Source: a virus
IMG/VR virus record: IMGVR_UViG_3300020185_000245
Location: 1-25,003 of that record
DNA: 25,003 bases
Direction: 5' to 3' (one strand)
The translations under genes were made by a program, and so were the position numbers. Shown piece by piece: positions 1 to 7,250 of this stretch. Under the pieces are notes generated by a model. It worked only from the letters and a program-made list of their open reading frames with translations, did no database searches and had not been told where the DNA came from. The stretch's first letter is position 1; each line of letters opens with the position of its first letter.

Positions 1-8
1 ATTTCAAT

Positions 9-692
9 ATGACCGCTGAAGCCAAAGAAATTTTTAGAGAAAAAAAGGTAGTAAAAAATCCTATAAAGTTTAAAATTCAATTAAACGAAGAGCAAAAGGA
101 AGCTAAACAGTTGATCTTAGATAATACCATTACACTTTTAGCAGGTCAAGCTGGATCAGGTAAAACGCTATTAGCCTGCCAGGTAGCATTAGATGGTCTT
201 CTTAGAAGAATTTACACTAAAATTATTATTACCAGACCTACTGTAAGTAAAGAAGAAATAGGATTCCTCCCAGGTGATTTAAGAGAAAAAATGGATCCCT
301 GGGTTCAACCTATTTATCAAAATTTATTTATGTTGTATGATAAAGCTAAAGTTGAAAAACTTATAGCAGATGGTAAAATAGAAATTGTACCTGTATCATT
401 TATGAGAGGTAGAACATTTTTAGACTCATGTGTTATCGTAGATGAAGCACAGAATGTAACCCATGATCAAATGGAAATGATTACTACACGTTTAGGTCTT
501 CGTTCTAAAATGATGGTTTGTGGAGATGCCCACCAAACAGATCTAAAGAAAAAATCAGATTCTGGCTTTAAATTCCTATATAAAGCATCTCGTAAAGTAA
601 AAAATCTTGAAGCGATTACACTAACATCAAACCATCGAAACGAAATTGTAGAAGATTTACGCAGATATTATGAGGATTATCCCACCTTTTAA
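9..692 (+). CDS. phoH: PhoH-like P-loop ATPase
   Basis: This 227-residue protein is a phage PhoH-family ATPase, a family related to the helicase-like ATPases. The Walker A motif GQAGSGKT is at residues 46-53, the Walker B segment VIVDEAQN at 142-149, and a CGDAHQ sensor-like motif at 171-176. The length is normal for the single-domain phage form, which lacks the KH or PIN extensions of some bacterial versions. PhoH genes are common in marine phages, but their role in infection is unsettled: the link to phosphate stress comes from E. coli, and RNA-related activity has been proposed. The ATG lies only 8 bases from the window edge and no stop precedes it in frame, so a longer N-terminus cannot be excluded. 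It is the only apparently non-structural gene here and precedes the structural cluster. Confidence 0.93.
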   Translation: MTAEAKEIFREKKVVKNPIKFKIQLNEEQKEAKQLILDNTITLLAGQAGSGKTLLACQVALDGLLRRIYTKIIITRPTVSKEEIGFLPGDLREKMDPWVQPIYQNLFMLYDKAKVEKLIADGKIEIVPVSFMRGRTFLDSCVIVDEAQNVTHDQMEMITTRLGLRSKMMVCGDAHQTDLKKKSDSGFKFLYKASRKVKNLEAITLTSNHRNEIVEDLRRYYEDYPTF

Positions 693-706
693 TATTTATT
701 AAAAAA
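692..706 (+). promoter_or_regulatory. Recurring upstream AT-rich element (copy 1)
   Basis: The sequence ATATTTATTAAAAAA begins at the last base of the PhoH stop codon and ends three bases before the ATG at 710. It is a variant of the element (consensus near ATATTTATAACAAA) found before most non-overlapping genes here. Promoter or translation-initiation function is inferred from position and recurrence only. Confidence 0.5.
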
Positions 707-709
707 TTA

Positions 710-1027
710 ATGGCTTCAAGAACACCTTTTGAATGGGGAAACGCTAATTTTGCTTGGAATACAAATCCATTTGGAGCAAGACAAAGTAAAAACCCCTTTA
801 CTTGGGATGATTGTGCTTTAGTTGCAGAAGTATTAAGGGCAGGTAAAGCCTATGGTGAAGTTTTTAAAGATAAAAAGAAAAAGAAAAAGTTTATAAAACT
901 TATATGCCAAATTGAAGGTATAGAATATAAAGAAACTAAAGAGATAAAAAAAAGGCAAATACGTATTACGGACGTAGCCCTGGTTGCTAAAGAAGTATTG
1001 GGGGTTGATATTAAAATTGATATGTGA
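710..1027 (+). CDS. Hypothetical protein, small and lysine-rich
   Basis: I do not recognise this 105-residue protein. Its N-terminus is rich in aromatics and asparagine (FEWGNANFAWNTNPF near residues 7-21, then a second NPFTWDD near 28-34). A very basic stretch KDKKKKKKFIK lies near residues 53-63, and the C-terminal half looks like a small alpha/beta fold. No signal peptide or membrane segment is visible. It starts 17 bases after phoH behind a copy of the recurring AT-rich element. Its TGA stop overlaps the ATG of the next gene (TGATG at 1025-1029), so the two are probably translationally coupled. Its place ahead of fibre and neck genes fits a minor virion or head-associated protein, but that is a guess. 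Confidence 0.7.
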   Translation: MASRTPFEWGNANFAWNTNPFGARQSKNPFTWDDCALVAEVLRAGKAYGEVFKDKKKKKKFIKLICQIEGIEYKETKEIKKRQIRITDVALVAKEVLGVDIKIDM

Positions 1028-1599
1028 TGTATAAATTATTTACTGATAAAACAGAGCTCTTTGAGTGTAATATAAAACTGGAAGGTGCTTCTTTAAAAAA
1101 TAGTCATGCCCGTCTGCTAGTAGAATCTGATGACTTAAATCTTATGTTTAAGGGTACCATTAGCTCAACAGGTAAATGTCAGATCCCCATTAAAAAATTA
1201 AAAGGTCTTTTAGACGAAAATATTAAGGGTAATATTAAACTTGAAGTAATAGCAGATGATACTTATTTTACCCCATGGGAATCTAAGTTTACTGTAGATA
1301 CTTCACGAAAAATTACTGTAGAAGTTAAATCTCAACAAGACACTGAAGTCTTAACTGAATCAAAACCTGCAGTTTCTGTAAGTAATGTTAAAAATAGCGT
1401 GACTCTTCACGAAAGGGAACATATCATTACCCTACTACGGTTGTTGATCAAAGAAGATATTAATTTAGAAAACCTCTCAATTAAAAAAGATAAACTCAAC
1501 AATCTTGTTGGTACTTACTTACAAGAAAATGAAATTACCTCTAACCAAAAGGAAACAATCATTGAAGGAGTATTAACAGGGTTGTCCAAAATAGGTTAA
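1027..1599 (+). CDS. Hypothetical protein, beta-rich N-terminus and helical C-terminus
   Basis: This is an unrecognised 190-residue protein. I chose the ATG at 1027, which overlaps the upstream TGA, rather than the GTG one codon earlier at 1024. The first ~100 residues alternate hydrophobic and polar positions as in a beta-sandwich, including a segment with ESKFTVDTSRKITVEV. A serine/valine linker follows near residues 105-125. The C-terminal ~65 residues look helical (EREHIITLLRLLIKEDINL and after). The shape of a globular beta domain plus helical tail is compatible with a virion or scaffold-associated protein, but no family can be named. It ends one base before the large fibre gene at 1601 and probably shares its transcript. 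Confidence 0.7.
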   Translation: MYKLFTDKTELFECNIKLEGASLKNSHARLLVESDDLNLMFKGTISSTGKCQIPIKKLKGLLDENIKGNIKLEVIADDTYFTPWESKFTVDTSRKITVEVKSQQDTEVLTESKPAVSVSNVKNSVTLHEREHIITLLRLLIKEDINLENLSIKKDKLNNLVGTYLQENEITSNQKETIIEGVLTGLSKIG

Positions 1600-1600
1600 G

Positions 1601-4600
1601 ATGGCATTACCTGATTTAACAGGGCAAAATATAGAAAATACTTATCAAAGGGTATTACAAACAGACGGTACTATTATATATGATGGTACTGGATCTGTTT
1701 TTCTCCCTGTAAGTGCTTCCTATTCAATAACTGCTTCGTATGCTGAATATGCTGTATCTGCTTCTCATGAGATTGTAAAAGAAGTATCTTCTTCTTATGC
1801 TGATTATGCTAAAGAATCAGGATTAGCAACTTCATCTATATCTGCCTCTTATGCTTTAACAGCTTCTTATGCTTTAAATTCTCCCGATGTATTCCCATAT
1901 ACAGGAAGTGCTATAATTAGTGGTAGTTTAGTAGTTACGGGATCTACAGAAATACAATATTTAACAGCCTCAGGACTTAATTACCCTGCTATTGATGGGG
2001 ATGAAAAACAATTAATTACTACTGATGGGAGTGGTAATTTATTTTTTGATTGGGCCGATAGAACTAATTTAGATGTAAAAAATACTTCTGGAACTACATT
2101 AGCATTAGGAACTCCTGTATATATAAGTGGATTTCAAGGAGCTTCTATATTTCAAATTTCTCCTTCTTCTGCTTCGATATCTAGCTCAATGCCCGCAGTT
2201 GGAGTTTTAAGCCAAGAATTAGCTCCTAATGAACAAGGTCATGCTACCATATTAGGAGCTTTAAGAGGATATAACACTTCTTTATACTCAGTAAATGACA
2301 GTTTATATGTTGGAGAAGGAATTTTAACAAAAGACCGCCCTACAGGCTCAGCTTTAATCCAAAAAATAGCTAGAGTAGGTAATTCTCAAAATAATGGAGA
2401 AATTACTATTATAGGTGCTGGCAGAAGTAATGACGTACCCAACCTCCCCCCAGGTTATGCTTGGGTAGGGGGTAGCACTTGGAATGCGGTTGCAACTCCT
2501 ACATCATCATTTAATGAAGACCCATTCCCATATACAGGAAGTGCTGTAATTAGTGGTAGCTTAGATGTGACAGGAAATACCGCCTTCAATTCAGGTCTAG
2601 AAGTACATAGTGGGAATTCTTCGATGTATTTTGAAAGCGGCAGTAGTATAGCATCAGATGATGGTAAAATTTATATAGAATCCACAGGGGGCCCCTCTAA
2701 TATTTCTTTAAATAGAACAGACGGAGCACAATTATCCTTATTAGCAGGGGGAAGCTTTGCGGGGTTTTACTACCCTAGCAATAAAAAATTTGGTATACAA
2801 CCTATGTCTAATCCTGCTACGGCAACTAATTTCCCTTCGGCAACTAGTTTAGTATTAGATGGTGTCGGTAATGTGGGTATAGGAACCTCATCCCCAAGTA
2901 CTAATTTAGATGTAATAGGTAACACTAGAATAACAGGGAACATCACATCTTTAAGCTATATTACTGCCTCCACATACTACGGCGACGGCTCCAATCTCAC
3001 AGGTATTGAAACGGACCCATTCCCATATACAGGAAGTGCTATAATTTCGGGTTCATTTACAGTTACAGGCTCAATCATATCAACAGATACAGTAACAGCA
3101 GTAACGGGTTCATTCTCACACCTTAAAGGTAATTCACCTATAACGATTCAAGATCCTGTTACTTTCCAACATGCTCAAGGTTTAGATGTATTAGGAAATG
3201 CTACCATTCACAGTATAAATGAAGTTGAACTTCAAACTATATCGAAGGATATCAGCTATACTTCTAGCATAAATGTAACTGAAATCCCATCTTCAGTTAA
3301 TGGGATGATTATAGATTATAGATTAACAAACTTAAATAGTGGTTCTAGAGTAGGTACCTTTATGTATGCACACGATGGTACTGAGTTAAGTTATAACGAT
3401 TTGACTATACCTGGGGGTGGAATTGGTAGTGATCCTATATTAAGTGCTACATTAACAGGTAGTATAGTTAGTTTAGATATAGAAAATGCCGCTGGATTCA
3501 ACTTTACAGGATATGCTAAAAAGTTTAATAAATTAGGAGCCCCTATTCCTATAGCTAATCCTAATGCACCTATTCCTTTGTTAGATACTTATAATAACGC
3601 AGAAGCAGCTTTTTCATTAAGAAAATTATCTACCCTCCACACTGGAAGTGCTATTCGAGTTAGAGAAGATGGTTTTGATACCGAAATTGATATAGGATTT
3701 GACATAAATAATAATTTAGATACTAGCACTCTTTCAGCACATTGTGGTTCTAACAATGGATATGTAGTTACTTGGTATGACCAAAGCGGAAACAATAATG
3801 ATGCAACCCAAACTGCAGCAGCAAACCAACCCCAAATAGTTTCAAATGGTAACGTAATTTTTGAAGGGGGAAACCCTGCAATCCAAGGTACAAATTCATC
3901 AAAATTGTTACTCAACTCTACTATAGAACTCTCATCAGAATTTTCACACTTTACTTTATGTACAACTGTTGGTACTGATAACCCTTGGGGGGGTGATGCT
4001 AGTGGAGCAGAACAAACAACTTGGGTTTATTTTTCTAATATAAATACTAATTGGAGATTAATAAATTCTACAGGATTATATAGTTATAGTATCCCTAATA
4101 TCCCCGGAGGTACTTTAGTTTTACAAAATCATATTAGAAGTACTAATAATTCTACTCCTTTGTACTTAAATGGAGATATTACAAATTCACCAACAGTAAA
4201 TGGTACCTTTTATGTTAAAGTTATAATGGGATCAAATTGGTTTAATTATGCTGGTAGAGCTCAAGAAATTATTTTTTATAAATCTGACCAATCTTCTAAC
4301 CGTGAAGGTATTGAAACTAACATTAATACCCATTATAATATCTACGACACCGGCCTCCTAGCAGAATACTCCGGAGCAGCAGCAGCATACTCAGTACGTC
4401 AACTTACTACAGCATACACAGGCTCCGCTCTCCGCATCCGCGAAGACGGTACAAATACCGAAACAGATATCGGATTTGATTCGAATGGAGATTTAGATAC
4501 TGCTTCTATTGCTTCACATTGTGGCGCTAATAATGGTTTAGTTGTTACGTGGTATGATCAAAGCGGAAATGGAAATAATGCGACACAAAGTACTGTTGGA

Positions 4601-5125
4601 AACCAACCGAAGATTTATGACGGGACAACGGGCGTGTTGACAAGAAACGGTAAACCATATATTGATACAAGAACAAGCGGAACATTGCCAGTTTCATCTT
4701 TTGCAGGTAATGGAACTGCGGGAAGTTATTTTGCCGTGACAGATACATCAGGTGGGTTTATTGACCCTATGTTTGGAACGTATAATAATGGAATGCACGG
4801 CGAATATGGTATTTATCTACAAATAGTAAACGGCGGGCAATTCAGTGTAAACGCGGGCTACCCTTCAACATCTCGATTTATACTTTCGTATACAACTATT
4901 GACACAGTAAATGGTTCGGAAGCAGCAATACAAGGCGCAACAGCAAGTTCCTTTGCATCAACTGCAACAATAGTGAGACTTGGTGGAATTTCGGTGCGAG
5001 GCACTTCAGGTGTTAAGTATACAGGAGGTTTTATGTATGAAATTGTATTTTATGACAGCAACCAATCCGCCAACCGCACAGGCATTGAAACCAACATCAA
5101 CTCATACTTTAATATTTATTCATAA
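1601..5125 (+). CDS. Tail fibre-like protein with two arabinofuranosidase-like domains
   Basis: This 1174-residue modular protein is probably a receptor-binding tail fibre. In order: ASYA-type repeats at residues 38-93; three FPYTGSA(I/V)ISGS linkers at about 98, 309 and 474; a domain at ~156-290 ending in GAGRSNDVP and PPGYAWVG that I associate with phage fibres; a GVGNVGIGTSSP...LDVIG plus YYGDGSNLTGI module at 421-469; and two copies of a ~250-residue domain at about 660-915 and 918-1174. Each copy has AAFSLRKL or AAYSVRQL, IRVREDG or IRIREDG, TDIGFD or an equivalent, VVTWYDQSGN, and an IETNIN...NIY end. This resembles the GH54 alpha-L-arabinofuranosidase B catalytic (concanavalin-like) domain. 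Whether it is an active enzyme or only binds sugar cannot be decided by eye. The second copy begins with a GC-rich stretch unlike the rest of the gene. The start lies one base after the previous stop. Confidence 0.85.
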   Translation: MALPDLTGQNIENTYQRVLQTDGTIIYDGTGSVFLPVSASYSITASYAEYAVSASHEIVKEVSSSYADYAKESGLATSSISASYALTASYALNSPDVFPYTGSAIISGSLVVTGSTEIQYLTASGLNYPAIDGDEKQLITTDGSGNLFFDWADRTNLDVKNTSGTTLALGTPVYISGFQGASIFQISPSSASISSSMPAVGVLSQELAPNEQGHATILGALRGYNTSLYSVNDSLYVGEGILTKDRPTGSALIQKIARVGNSQNNGEITIIGAGRSNDVPNLPPGYAWVGGSTWNAVATPTSSFNEDPFPYTGSAVISGSLDVTGNTAFNSGLEVHSGNSSMYFESGSSIASDDGKIYIESTGGPSNISLNRTDGAQLSLLAGGSFAGFYYPSNKKFGIQPMSNPATATNFPSATSLVLDGVGNVGIGTSSPSTNLDVIGNTRITGNITSLSYITASTYYGDGSNLTGIETDPFPYTGSAIISGSFTVTGSIISTDTVTAVTGSFSHLKGNSPITIQDPVTFQHAQGLDVLGNATIHSINEVELQTISKDISYTSSINVTEIPSSVNGMIIDYRLTNLNSGSRVGTFMYAHDGTELSYNDLTIPGGGIGSDPILSATLTGSIVSLDIENAAGFNFTGYAKKFNKLGAPIPIANPNAPIPLLDTYNNAEAAFSLRKLSTLHTGSAIRVREDGFDTEIDIGFDINNNLDTSTLSAHCGSNNGYVVTWYDQSGNNNDATQTAAANQPQIVSNGNVIFEGGNPAIQGTNSSKLLLNSTIELSSEFSHFTLCTTVGTDNPWGGDASGAEQTTWVYFSNINTNWRLINSTGLYSYSIPNIPGGTLVLQNHIRSTNNSTPLYLNGDITNSPTVNGTFYVKVIMGSNWFNYAGRAQEIIFYKSDQSSNREGIETNINTHYNIYDTGLLAEYSGAAAAYSVRQLTTAYTGSALRIREDGTNTETDIGFDSNGDLDTASIASHCGANNGLVVTWYDQSGNGNNATQSTVGNQPKIYDGTTGVLTRNGKPYIDTRTSGTLPVSSFAGNGTAGSYFAVTDTSGGFIDPMFGTYNNGMHGEYGIYLQIVNGGQFSVNAGYPSTSRFILSYTTIDTVNGSEAAIQGATASSFASTATIVRLGGISVRGTSGVKYTGGFMYEIVFYDSNQSANRTGIETNINSYFNIYS
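3020..3148 (+). repeat. Duplicated fibre segment, copy A
   Basis: This 129-bp segment recurs at 5475-5603 in the next fibre gene with only three mismatches. It encodes the linker from FPYTGSAIISGSFTVTG through SFSHLKGNSPITI and is in the same reading phase in both genes. Confidence 0.95.
4345..4444 (+). other. GC-rich island at fibre domain junction
   Basis: By hand count this 100-bp stretch has 57 G+C, in a gene that is otherwise strongly AT-rich. Codons end in C or G far more often than nearby. It lies exactly at the join between the first and second arabinofuranosidase-like domains, which suggests the second domain was acquired by recombination. Confidence 0.7.
5112..5125 (+). promoter_or_regulatory. 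Recurring upstream AT-rich element inside the fibre gene end (copy 2)
   Basis: ATATTTATTCATAA occupies the last codons of the fibre gene and abuts the ATG at 5126. It matches the first nine positions of the recurring element. It also encodes the conserved FNIYS end of the domain, so the match may be coincidental. Confidence 0.3.
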
Positions 5126-5347
5126 ATGAAATATTATATCACAACTCCACAAATCGCGGAACTTATTTCTCGCAATGAAGCTCTAGAAAAAGGGTGTGGT
5201 CCGGTTACAAAATACTGGTGGTCTTGGATTACAGATTACTCTGACCCTACCCAAGCAGCACTATGCTTTCAAGATGATGAGGAAGTACCTTACCCAACTA
5301 CAGGCTCACTTCCTAGTAATTGGTACCCACCTGAACCCGAAGAATAA
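5126..5347 (+). CDS. Small hypothetical protein downstream of fibre
   Basis: This unrecognised 73-residue protein is acidic and aromatic, with KYWWSWITDY near residues 29-38, an FQDDEEVPYP segment near 48-57 and a proline/glutamate-rich C-terminus. The ATG directly abuts the stop of the 1174-residue fibre gene, and the gene ends seven bases before the second fibre gene. Small genes following fibre genes are often fibre chaperones or adaptors, and this position is the only argument for such a role. A pattern of conserved bulky residues and absence of in-frame stops supports coding, but the short length leaves some doubt. Confidence 0.6.
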   Translation: MKYYITTPQIAELISRNEALEKGCGPVTKYWWSWITDYSDPTQAALCFQDDEEVPYPTTGSLPSNWYPPEPEE

Positions 5348-5354
5348 AAATTAA

Positions 5355-6743
5355 ATGGCAAACGGATTACTCGCAAAAAACGGCTTAATTGTAACAGGTA
5401 GTGTTGAGGTACAAAACGCTGTTACCGCATCTACTTTTAGTGGAGATGGAAGTGGCTTGTCTGGAGTATCCGATTTCCCATATACAGGAAGTGCTATAAT
5501 TTCGGGTTCATTTACAGTTACAGGCTCAATCATATCAACAGACACAGTAACAGCAGTAACAGGTTCATTCTCACACCTTAAAGGTAACTCACCTATAACG
5601 ATTGAGGATTCTGTAACATTCCAAAGTAACGTTATAGGTATAACTCAATACCATAATAGATATCAAGTTGAGGCTGAAAATTACCGAAGTGGGTCAACTA
5701 CAACTACTGAATTTTATTATACAGCTCAAACTGAGGGAGATGGATTAGCTATAAGTGCTTCAAGTAATACTCCCGGAACAGGAAATATAATTAAAAGAAT
5801 TATATATCGTGCTGAATCTGCTTTACTAGATCCCAACGATTCTGGGTGGATTCAAGTAGAAGAATTAAATGATGATACTTCTTTTTTAGATGGAAAAACT
5901 GCTATAGTTAATTATATGAAAAACAGAACTGTTGGAACTTTACCTATGAGTATTAAAATGACATGGGAAGAACAAGCAGCAGAAGCTAGAATAGCTGACA
6001 TATACAGTAACGGGATTAAAGCAGCCTATTCTATTAGAAAACTTTCTTATAATGCAACTTCTAGTATGAGAGTTAGAAGATCCGATAATGTTGAAACCGA
6101 TATAGGTTTTGATGCAGATGGAAACTTAGATACTTCTACTTTAACTACTTTTGCAGGTACTTCTGATTGTTTTGTTGTTATTCTTTATGATCAATCCGGT
6201 AATAATCTCCACGCAGAAACCCCTACTTCAACAGCTACCTCTGATCAACCTACAATAGTTTCTTCTGGGGTAGTTTTAACAGGACAAAATGGGAAACCTA
6301 TTATAGATGGGACAGCTTATGGAGGACATATGTATATCTCTCCAACAATATCTCTTACTCAACCTTATTCTGCAATTGCTGTGGGTCAAGTTACTAATGC
6401 TTATGCAAACATTTTAACTAACATATTTAAAACAGGAAATGGGACCTATTCTATAGGGAATACTACGGTTGCCCTTACTGGATCTACAGCAGGGAATGGT
6501 CAATTATGGTTTGGAGCAATAAATGGTAGTAACAGTTATGGTTCAGTAAACCAAGGTATTAACCCCCAATTCGCCTCATCCCTCAACCCAGGTAATGTAG
6601 ATAGCTTAGCCATTACGAATCAAACTTATTGGAGATCAAGATTTAAACTCCAAGAAACTATATTATGGACTAACGATCAATATGCTGCCGGTAATGAAAC
6701 TGGAATCAAAAATGATATTAATGGGTATTATCAAATTTACTAA
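5355..6743 (+). CDS. Second tail fibre-like protein with arabinofuranosidase-like domain
   Basis: This 462-residue protein is a shorter relative of the upstream fibre. It begins with a short beta motif (VTASTFSGDGSGLSGV, residues 23-38), followed by the shared linker at residues 41-83 (129 bp, three mismatches to 3020-3148). A central segment (~85-205, containing TEFYYTAQTEGDGLAIS) looks like a separate beta module. A third arabinofuranosidase-like domain runs from about 212 to 462, with AAYSIRKL, MRVRRSDNVETDIGFD, YDQSGN at 278-283 and a terminal IKNDINGYYQIY. Like the other two copies, the domain is at the extreme C-terminus, where receptor-binding tips usually lie. Sugar binding is the safer inference than catalysis. 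The stop overlaps the next ATG (TAATG). Confidence 0.82.
   Translation: MANGLLAKNGLIVTGSVEVQNAVTASTFSGDGSGLSGVSDFPYTGSAIISGSFTVTGSIISTDTVTAVTGSFSHLKGNSPITIEDSVTFQSNVIGITQYHNRYQVEAENYRSGSTTTTEFYYTAQTEGDGLAISASSNTPGTGNIIKRIIYRAESALLDPNDSGWIQVEELNDDTSFLDGKTAIVNYMKNRTVGTLPMSIKMTWEEQAAEARIADIYSNGIKAAYSIRKLSYNATSSMRVRRSDNVETDIGFDADGNLDTSTLTTFAGTSDCFVVILYDQSGNNLHAETPTSTATSDQPTIVSSGVVLTGQNGKPIIDGTAYGGHMYISPTISLTQPYSAIAVGQVTNAYANILTNIFKTGNGTYSIGNTTVALTGSTAGNGQLWFGAINGSNSYGSVNQGINPQFASSLNPGNVDSLAITNQTYWRSRFKLQETILWTNDQYAAGNETGIKNDINGYYQIY
5475..5603 (+). repeat. Duplicated fibre segment, copy B
   Basis: This is the partner of 3020-3148, with 126 of 129 bases identical at an offset of 2455 bp. The near identity, including synonymous positions, indicates recent duplication or ongoing gene conversion. 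Confidence 0.95.
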
Positions 6744-7138
6744 TGAATTATATAATTATACTTCCTGAAGGAATCCTAAATTCAAAACAAAGAGCTAACA
6801 GAATAAGTGAAGAACTTTATAATATTACTTCTCCTATAGCTATTCAAAAAAACTATCAAAGGGGGGGAAAATTATTTAAAGTTATCTCACATCCTGATAA
6901 CACCCAACATGCTCTCCAAGTTAACCTTAATTATAACATAATTGTAAACCCTCAAGCAACTCTAGAAAAATTAACTTCATTATTCACAGAACTTACTGAA
7001 AACGAAATTAGAACACTTTCGGCTTATGTTCTTAATTCTAAAGAAGTGAGATTTGAAACTATTATTCCTAGTACTGTAACTGTGCATAATAGAGAATATA
7101 TGATTGAAAACGGGTGGTTTCCTGAGGATCCTTTATAA
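6743..7138 (+). CDS. Hypothetical protein downstream of second fibre
   Basis: I do not recognise this 131-residue protein. It begins MNYIIILPEG and appears to be a small soluble alpha/beta protein, with two short hydrophobic strands (YIIILP, NYNIIVNP) and a helix near residues 75-100 (LEKLTSLFTELTENEIRTLSAY). No signal peptide or transmembrane helix is evident. The ATG overlaps the fibre stop (TAATG at 6741-6745), which indicates translational coupling to the fibre. Like the 73-residue gene after the first fibre, it could be a fibre assembly factor or a minor structural protein, on position alone. Confidence 0.7.
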   Translation: MNYIIILPEGILNSKQRANRISEELYNITSPIAIQKNYQRGGKLFKVISHPDNTQHALQVNLNYNIIVNPQATLEKLTSLFTELTENEIRTLSAYVLNSKEVRFETIIPSTVTVHNREYMIENGWFPEDPL

Positions 7139-7231
7139 AGTATACCTTACTAATAAAGGTAACATTATGATAAATCCTAATGATACAGTTTTAATTGAGA
7201 TTAATTAAAGGTAAGAGTTATAAATTTTACC

Positions 7232-7246
7232 ATATTTATAACAAAA
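7232..7246 (+). promoter_or_regulatory. Recurring upstream AT-rich element (copy 3, best form)
   Basis: ATATTTATAACAAAA ends four bases before the ATG of the neck gene at 7251. It lies at the end of a 112-bp gap (7139-7250) that holds no convincing gene. The reverse complement contains TATAAATA, the T4 late-promoter core, but the genes here run the other way. Confidence 0.6.
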
Positions 7247-7250
7247 CAAC

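Noticed and set aside
3589-3915. A 108-residue - strand open frame
   Set aside because: It lies wholly within the first fibre's arabinofuranosidase-like domain, which has clear + strand coding signals, so it is a shadow.
7143-7159. Possible small stem ACCTT/AAGGT in the gap 7139-7250
   Set aside because: Only five base pairs and no T run follow; a terminator or riboswitch cannot be supported.
7167-7208. A 13-codon reading frame (MINPNDTVLIEIN) in the gap before the neck gene
   Set aside because: It is too short to separate from chance in AT-rich sequence, and the good upstream element lies after it, not before it.
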